The notes under the pieces: generated by a model | Told to the model about the DNA's origin: nothing | The model's database searches: none | What the model saw: the letters and a program-made list of their open reading frames with translations, nothing else | Translations under genes and position numbers: made by a program | Source: JAAYUK01 sp964392915 | GTDB taxonomy: Bacteria > Nitrospirota > Thermodesulfovibrionia > Thermodesulfovibrionales > Dissulfurispiraceae | Direction: 5' to 3' | Length of the DNA stretch: 64,000 nt | Assembly (NCBI GenBank): GCA_964392915.1 | Contig: CAYMRS010000009.1 | Span: 4,876-68,875 of the forward strand | Shown: positions 59,482-64,000 of the stretch, in pieces | How the letters are laid out: each line of letters begins with the position of its first letter | Numbering within the stretch: the stretch's first letter is position 1

Positions 59482-60719
59482 GCAGAAGACGAGTCGTTAT
59501 TACGGGCCTGGGCATGATTTCGCCCCTCGGCATAGGGGTGGCATCGTCATGGAGCGCAGCCATTGCCGGGGTCAGCGGGGTCGGCAAAATAACGCAATGG
59601 AATGCATCTGCCTTTCCGGTTCAGATAGCTGCTGAAGTGAAGGATTTCAACCCCGAGCAGTGGATTGAGCCGAAAGAGGTCAAGAAGATGGATCGCTTCA
59701 TCCAGTTCGGGCTTGCTACGGCGCAGATGGCGATGGACGATTCCGGATACAAAATTACGCCGGAGAATGCTGAGAGGGTGGGCGTCTGTGTGGGTGCCGG
59801 TATGGGTGGCCTTGGATCAATTGAGGCATACCACTCGATATTGGTTGAGAAGGGGCATCGCCGTGTCTCTCCGTTTTTCATTCCTATGGTTATCATCAAT
59901 CTTGCGGCAGGCAATATTTCGATTCGTTTCGGTGCAAAAGGGCCGAATGTCTCCCCGGTTACCGCATGTGCCACAGGAACCCACTCGATTGGCGAGGCAT
60001 TCCGCTGGATTGAGCGCGGTGACTGCGACATGGTTATCGCCGGCGGCGTTGAATCCACGATAACGCCGCTTGGCATTGCCGGTTTTGCTTCCATGAAGGC
60101 TCTTTCGACCCGGAATGACACGCCTGAGAAGGCAAGCCGTCCGTTCGACAGGACACGCGATGGTTTTGTGATGGGAGAAGGAGCGGGCATACTCATTGTA
60201 GAGTCACTTGAAAGTGCCTTGGCCCGCAATGCGAGGATTTATGCCGAAATTGCCGGCTTCGGCATGTCTGGCGATGCCTATCACATGTCCGCACCGGCTC
60301 CGCAGGGAGAGGGCGCGGCTCGCTGTATGAAGATCTCCCTGAAGGATGCGGCAATTGCCCCTGAAGCTGTGCAGTATGTGAATGCCCATGGGACATCGAC
60401 TCCGTTCGGAGATGAGCTTGAGACTGCTGCGATCAAGACCGTTTTTGGCGAGCATGCGTATAAACTCTGCATCAGCTCGACTAAATCCATGACAGGCCAT
60501 CTGCTCGGCGCCGCAGGCGGCGTCGAGGCTATTTTTTCGGTGCTGAGCGTGGTAAACAACATAGTGCCGCCTACCATGAATCTTGAGGAGCCGGATCCGG
60601 AATGCGATCTCGATTACGTTCCGAACGCGGCGCGTCAGACAGAGGTGCAGTGCGCACTCTCCAACTCCTTCGGATTTGGCGGAACGAATGCCTCTCTGCT
60701 TTTCAAAAAATATATCTGA
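59478..60719 (+). CDS. fabF: 3-oxoacyl-[ACP] synthase II
   Basis: 413 residues, condensing enzyme. RVVITGLGMISPLGIGV at the N-terminus, nucleophile Cys in SPVTACATGTHSIGEAF, first His in VNAHGTSTPFGD, second in STKSMTGHLLGAAG, and SNSFGFGGTNASL near the end. Overlaps the rnc start. Confidence 0.96.
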   Translation: MSRRRVVITGLGMISPLGIGVASSWSAAIAGVSGVGKITQWNASAFPVQIAAEVKDFNPEQWIEPKEVKKMDRFIQFGLATAQMAMDDSGYKITPENAERVGVCVGAGMGGLGSIEAYHSILVEKGHRRVSPFFIPMVIINLAAGNISIRFGAKGPNVSPVTACATGTHSIGEAFRWIERGDCDMVIAGGVESTITPLGIAGFASMKALSTRNDTPEKASRPFDRTRDGFVMGEGAGILIVESLESALARNARIYAEIAGFGMSGDAYHMSAPAPQGEGAARCMKISLKDAAIAPEAVQYVNAHGTSTPFGDELETAAIKTVFGEHAYKLCISSTKSMTGHLLGAAGGVEAIFSVLSVVNNIVPPTMNLEEPDPECDLDYVPNAARQTEVQCALSNSFGFGGTNASLLFKKYI

Positions 60720-61395
60720 GCTTGAGGCAGCATTAGGATATCGATTCCGGAATGCATCATATCTGGAAGAAGCAGTAACCCACAAATCGTATCAGCATGA
60801 ACATGCTGAACGCTCTCATCATTACAACGAACGCCTTGAATTTCTCGGCGACTCGGTCCTTGGACTGACCATCGCCGAGACGCTGTTCTCCCTCGAATCC
60901 TCTTTCTCTGAAGCAGATATGTCCAAGCTGAAGGCATATCTCGTGAACAAGACGGTCCTGTATGAAATTGGAAGAGACCTCCAGATCGGTCGCTACATGC
61001 GCCTCGGCAAAGGCGAGGAATCCACGCAGGGTCGACAGAAAGAATCGATTCTGGCCAATGCTGTGGAAGCACTCATCGGCGCGGTCTTTCTGGACAGCGA
61101 TTATCAAGCGACAAAAGAGGTACTCCTGCGTCTCTATGGCAACAGGATTTCCGATGCGATTGCCCGGCGAGAATGGTATGACTACAAATCTGCGTTGCAG
61201 GAGCATTGTCAGGGCGTGATCGGCGTTCTGCCTGACTATCGCGTTATCAGGCAGGAAGGCGAAGAGCACAAGAAGGTTTTTACCATCGAGGTCTTCATCC
61301 AGGGGCAATCGTATGGTCGCGGCGTCGGCAAGAGCAAAAAGGACGCCCAGATGTCAGCGGCGCGGGAAGCTCTTGCAAGGATGTCTCACGAATAA
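60688..61395 (+). CDS. rnc: Ribonuclease III
   Basis: 235 residues from the ATG at 60688 inside fabF; translation coupling is likely. Catalytic signature HHYNERLEFLGDSVLGLTIAE, second acidic cluster ILANAVEALIGAVFLD, and a C-terminal double-stranded RNA binding domain (DYKSALQEHCQG ... GVGKSKKDAQMSAAREAL). Processes rRNA and structured mRNAs. Upstream open frame within fabF is a shadow. Confidence 0.94.
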   Translation: MPLCFSKNISELEAALGYRFRNASYLEEAVTHKSYQHEHAERSHHYNERLEFLGDSVLGLTIAETLFSLESSFSEADMSKLKAYLVNKTVLYEIGRDLQIGRYMRLGKGEESTQGRQKESILANAVEALIGAVFLDSDYQATKEVLLRLYGNRISDAIARREWYDYKSALQEHCQGVIGVLPDYRVIRQEGEEHKKVFTIEVFIQGQSYGRGVGKSKKDAQMSAAREALARMSHE

Positions 61396-61644
61396 CCGGC
61401 TTCATCCATGATATTCTCACGGACTCCCTGTTCTTGATCTCATGGCAGGCGGGTTCCCTCATAAGCCCCCCTCCTCTATTAAGAAAATAATAGGCATGGG
61501 CTCAAACCATTTATGACCATTTCCTTTTAATTCACACATTTTAATAGAAAAAAACAATTAGACATATCGAATGCAACATTATAAAGTGTCTGCATTGGGC
61601 AGCGGAGACTGCCCTCATCGGAGAGCAGCTCAGGAGGTTGCAAT
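61396..61644 (+). promoter_or_regulatory. A/T-rich gap and leader before the hydrogenase genes
   Basis: 249 bases without a gene. Holds a GGGCAG-CGGAGA-CTGCCC hairpin at about 61597-61614 and a good SD (AGGAGG, about 61631). No clear -24/-12 or -35/-10 pair seen. Confidence 0.35.
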
Positions 61645-63342
61645 ATGGCAAAGATTGTGGTTGATCCGCTTACCCGGATCGAGGGGCACCTGAGAATCGA
61701 AGCGCAGATTGAGGGTGGCAAGATTGTAGACGCATGGGCATCAGGCACGATGTGGCGCGGCATTGAAACCATGCTCAGGGGGCGCGATCCGCGCGACGCA
61801 TGGACGTTTGTCTCCCGCTTTTGCGGTGTCTGCACAACCGTGCATTCCGTCGCATCCGTCAGGGCGGTGGAAAATGCGCTCGGCATTCAAATCCCTGATA
61901 ATGCACGATTGATTCGTGAGCTCATAATGGGGTTTCAGACTGTCCACGATCATGTAATTCATTTCTATCATCTCCACGGCCTCGACTGGGTTGATGTTGT
62001 ATCGGCGCTGAAGGCTGAACCGGCTAAAACCGTGGCGCTTGCATCTTCACTGTCTGACTGGCCCAATAACTCATCAGTCAGTTATTTTAAAGCTGTCCAA
62101 GCAAAGCTGAAGGCATTTGTCGAGAGCGGACAGTTGGGAATATTTTCCAACGGCTACTGGGGGCATAAGGAATACCGCCTGCCTCCGGAAGCCAATCTCA
62201 TGGCAGTCGCTCACTATCTCGAAGCGCTCGACTGGCAGCGGGATATCATCCGCGCCCATGCACTGCTGGGAGCCAAGAACCCCCACCCGCAGACATTCCT
62301 CGTCGGCGGCATGTCAATTCCGATCGACCCCAACAGCCAGAATGCCCTCAATGCCGGCAGTATTGCGATGCTGCTGCAGTGTGCTGAAAAGGCGCTCGCG
62401 TTTGTTGAGAAGGTTTATATTCCCGACCTGCTCGCGATCGCCAGTTTTTATAAGGACTGGGCCGGGTACGGCGGATTCCATAATTTCTTTTCCTGCGGCG
62501 AGCACGCCGATGCTTCGGGTAAGTTCTACTTCCCGGCCGGTATCATCAAAAACCGCGATCTGACGAAAGTGCATCCCGTCGACCAAAAAAAGATTGCGGA
62601 ATATATCAGCAATTCCTATTACACCTATGCAGCCGGAGATGACAAAGGCCTGCATCCATGGGACGGCGAAACAACACCGAGGTATACCGGACCTAAAACA
62701 ACCTATAAAGAGCTCAACACTGACGGAAAATACAGTTGGTCCAAGTCCCCGCGTTATGAAGACCAACCGATGGAAGTTGGGCCGCTGGCGAAACTTCTCG
62801 TCGCATATGCCTCCGGACATGCGGATGTCAAGGGCGCGGTCGATATGGTGCTTCAGAAACTCTCCGTCCCGGCCACAGCCCTATTTTCGACGCTGGGACG
62901 CACAGCAGCACGCGGCATCGATACACTGCTCACCGGCCGGAAACTTAAAGGTTGGATCATGGAGCTGGCGGCAAACATGAAAAAGGGCGATTACCGTATC
63001 GCCAATACCGAGAAGTGGGATCCGTCAACGTGGCCGAAAGAAGCTCGCGGCGTCGGTTTCCATGACGCCCCGCGCGGCGCGCTTGCTCATTACATCGTCA
63101 TCAAGGACGGCAAGATTGCGAATTATCAGGCGGTCGTTCCGACGACATGGAACGCGGGTCCGCGGGACCTGAAAAAACAGCGCGGCCCCTTTGAAGCCTC
63201 GCTGATCGGCACGCCGATCGCAAAGCCGGATCAGCCGATTGAGATATTGAGAACGATCCATTCGTTCGATCCATGCATGGCATGCGGCATTCATGTAGTT
63301 GATGCCAAAGGCAAGGAGATCGTTCAGGTCAAAGTGCGGTAA
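61645..63342 (+). CDS. [NiFe] uptake hydrogenase large subunit (group 1-like)
   Basis: 565 residues; carries the NiFe(CN)2CO centre and oxidises H2 in the periplasm. N-terminal Cys pair R-F-C60-G-V-C63 with TRIEGHLRI before it, C-terminal Cys pair DPC544-MA-C547-GIH550, followed by a 15-residue tail that a specific protease removes after His550. All four ligands are Cys; no UGA is present. It follows the 249-base gap directly and no small-subunit gene lies upstream; a cytochrome b gene follows. Confidence 0.94.
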   Translation: MAKIVVDPLTRIEGHLRIEAQIEGGKIVDAWASGTMWRGIETMLRGRDPRDAWTFVSRFCGVCTTVHSVASVRAVENALGIQIPDNARLIRELIMGFQTVHDHVIHFYHLHGLDWVDVVSALKAEPAKTVALASSLSDWPNNSSVSYFKAVQAKLKAFVESGQLGIFSNGYWGHKEYRLPPEANLMAVAHYLEALDWQRDIIRAHALLGAKNPHPQTFLVGGMSIPIDPNSQNALNAGSIAMLLQCAEKALAFVEKVYIPDLLAIASFYKDWAGYGGFHNFFSCGEHADASGKFYFPAGIIKNRDLTKVHPVDQKKIAEYISNSYYTYAAGDDKGLHPWDGETTPRYTGPKTTYKELNTDGKYSWSKSPRYEDQPMEVGPLAKLLVAYASGHADVKGAVDMVLQKLSVPATALFSTLGRTAARGIDTLLTGRKLKGWIMELAANMKKGDYRIANTEKWDPSTWPKEARGVGFHDAPRGALAHYIVIKDGKIANYQAVVPTTWNAGPRDLKKQRGPFEASLIGTPIAKPDQPIEILRTIHSFDPCMACGIHVVDAKGKEIVQVKVR

Positions 63343-63353
63343 GGGAGGCAGAT

Positions 63354-64000
63354 ATGGCTACTACACATAGAGAATACATATGGGAGTTGCCGGTCCGGAT
63401 CACGCACTGGGTGAATGCGCTCAGCATCGTAATATTGTCGGTGACGGGGTTTTATATCGGGTCTCCCTTTTGGGATTCCCCGAATGATGACGCCATGTTG
63501 CCGATGGCTATGATGCGTTTCATCCACTTTGTGGCCGCGTATGCGTTTACCGCAAGCGTGCTGTTCCGGATTTACTGGTGGTTTGCAGGCAATGAGTATG
63601 CCCGCCTGAATCAGTTTGTGCCGACCACGAAGGAGCGCATTCAGAACTGCGTTCAGTGCGGTTTGTTCTATTCCTTCCTGGGAGACAAGATTCCGCATTC
63701 ACCGGGGCACACCGGCATGGCCGGAGTGTCGTACTTCGTGATCTTCTCGCTTTTTCTTTTTATGATTGCTTCAGGGTTTGCCCTGCAGCACCTCGCCAAC
63801 GGCGGTGGATTTATCTATACGATTGGCGGCGGCTGGATGTTGTCCGTCCTGAGCATCGGAACGATTCGGATGCTGCATCATGTTTTTATGTGGTTCATCC
63901 TGATTTTTGTCATCGTCCATGTGTATATTTCATGGCACAATGACATCATCGAACGGAACGGTCTCATCAGCTCGATTTTCAGCGGGTATAAATTTTTCGG
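63354..64000 (+). CDS. Ni/Fe-hydrogenase b-type cytochrome subunit, 5' part (cut by window end)
   Basis: First 215 codons of a membrane diheme cytochrome b that passes electrons from the hydrogenase to quinone. Typical start REYIWELPVRITHWVNALSI with a heme His in the first helix; further helices around FIHFVAAYAFTASVLFRIYWWF and MLHHVFMWFILIFVIVHVYIS, with paired His residues. GGGAGG serves the ATG 11 bases after the large subunit. The gene runs off the window, so a small subunit may be beyond it. Confidence 0.9.
   Translation, partial: MATTHREYIWELPVRITHWVNALSIVILSVTGFYIGSPFWDSPNDDAMLPMAMMRFIHFVAAYAFTASVLFRIYWWFAGNEYARLNQFVPTTKERIQNCVQCGLFYSFLGDKIPHSPGHTGMAGVSYFVIFSLFLFMIASGFALQHLANGGGFIYTIGGGWMLSVLSIGTIRMLHHVFMWFILIFVIVHVYISWHNDIIERNGLISSIFSGYKFF

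Noticed and set aside
61645..63342. Selenocysteine form of the hydrogenase large subunit
   Set aside because: All four metal ligands are ordinary Cys codons and the frame has no UGA.

Overview
The window is a bacterial chromosome segment of about mid-50s percent GC from a Gram-negative (LolC/LolD-type lipoprotein export, BON and other lipoproteins, outer-membrane-type proteins), probably anaerobic, lithotrophic or sulfur-metabolising organism. Three TauE/SafE-type exporters, a YeeE/YedE-type sulfur or selenium channel, an uptake [NiFe] hydrogenase, a Co/Ni importer and universal stress proteins suggest Nitrospirota (Thermodesulfovibrionia-like) or Desulfobacterota. The taxon is an inference; no rRNA or tRNA gene was seen.

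Layout. 1-9.2 kb: translation block lysS(3' end)-lolC-(small protein)-lolD-thrS-infC-rpmI-rplT-[terminator]-pheS-pheT. 9.3-12.8 kb: small metal-binding protein, PEP synthase/PPDK regulator, sigma-54 activator, GntR regulator. 13-19.2 kb: two operons around TauE/SafE exporters with membrane/lipoproteins and a universal stress protein; the second has a candidate sigma-54 promoter. 19.2-25 kb: histidine kinase plus single-domain response regulator, BON lipoprotein, and a dikinase-like protein. 25.2-28 kb: CBS protein and a third TauE/SafE-membrane protein-Usp module. 28.3-33.2 kb: potassium uptake (TrkA, TrkH, Kup), with a c-di-AMP (ydaO) riboswitch and terminator in front of kup. 33.4-34.5 kb: the most notable locus, a YeeE/YedE-family membrane protein whose frame is interrupted by two UGA codons exactly where the family has conserved cysteines, each followed by a hairpin placed like a bacterial SECIS. 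It is very likely a double selenocysteine protein. 34.6-41 kb: Lys/Ala/Asp repeat protein, tautomerase, MacB-like ABC pair with an OB-fold lipoprotein, TrmJ-like methyltransferase, an ABC ATPase gene remnant, nitroreductase, CCA-adding enzyme, Dtd. 41.2-45.5 kb: Co/Ni ECF transporter operon behind an attenuator-like hairpin. 45.6-50.9 kb (minus): MobB-like/ccsB/hemA/hemC/cobA-hemD tetrapyrrole and cytochrome operon. 51-56 kb (minus): topA-smg-dprA-argG. 56-61.4 kb: panC, glgC, fabG-acpP-fabF-rnc. 61.6-64 kb: [NiFe] hydrogenase large subunit and the start of its cytochrome b, with no small subunit upstream.

Themes. Several genes (infC, a TrmJ-like gene, possibly thrS) appear to start at AUC behind a good Shine-Dalgarno. 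Sulfur-anion export modules recur three times with Usp proteins. RNA-level control is frequent: riboswitch, attenuator-like hairpins, an SD-sequestering hairpin and SECIS elements.
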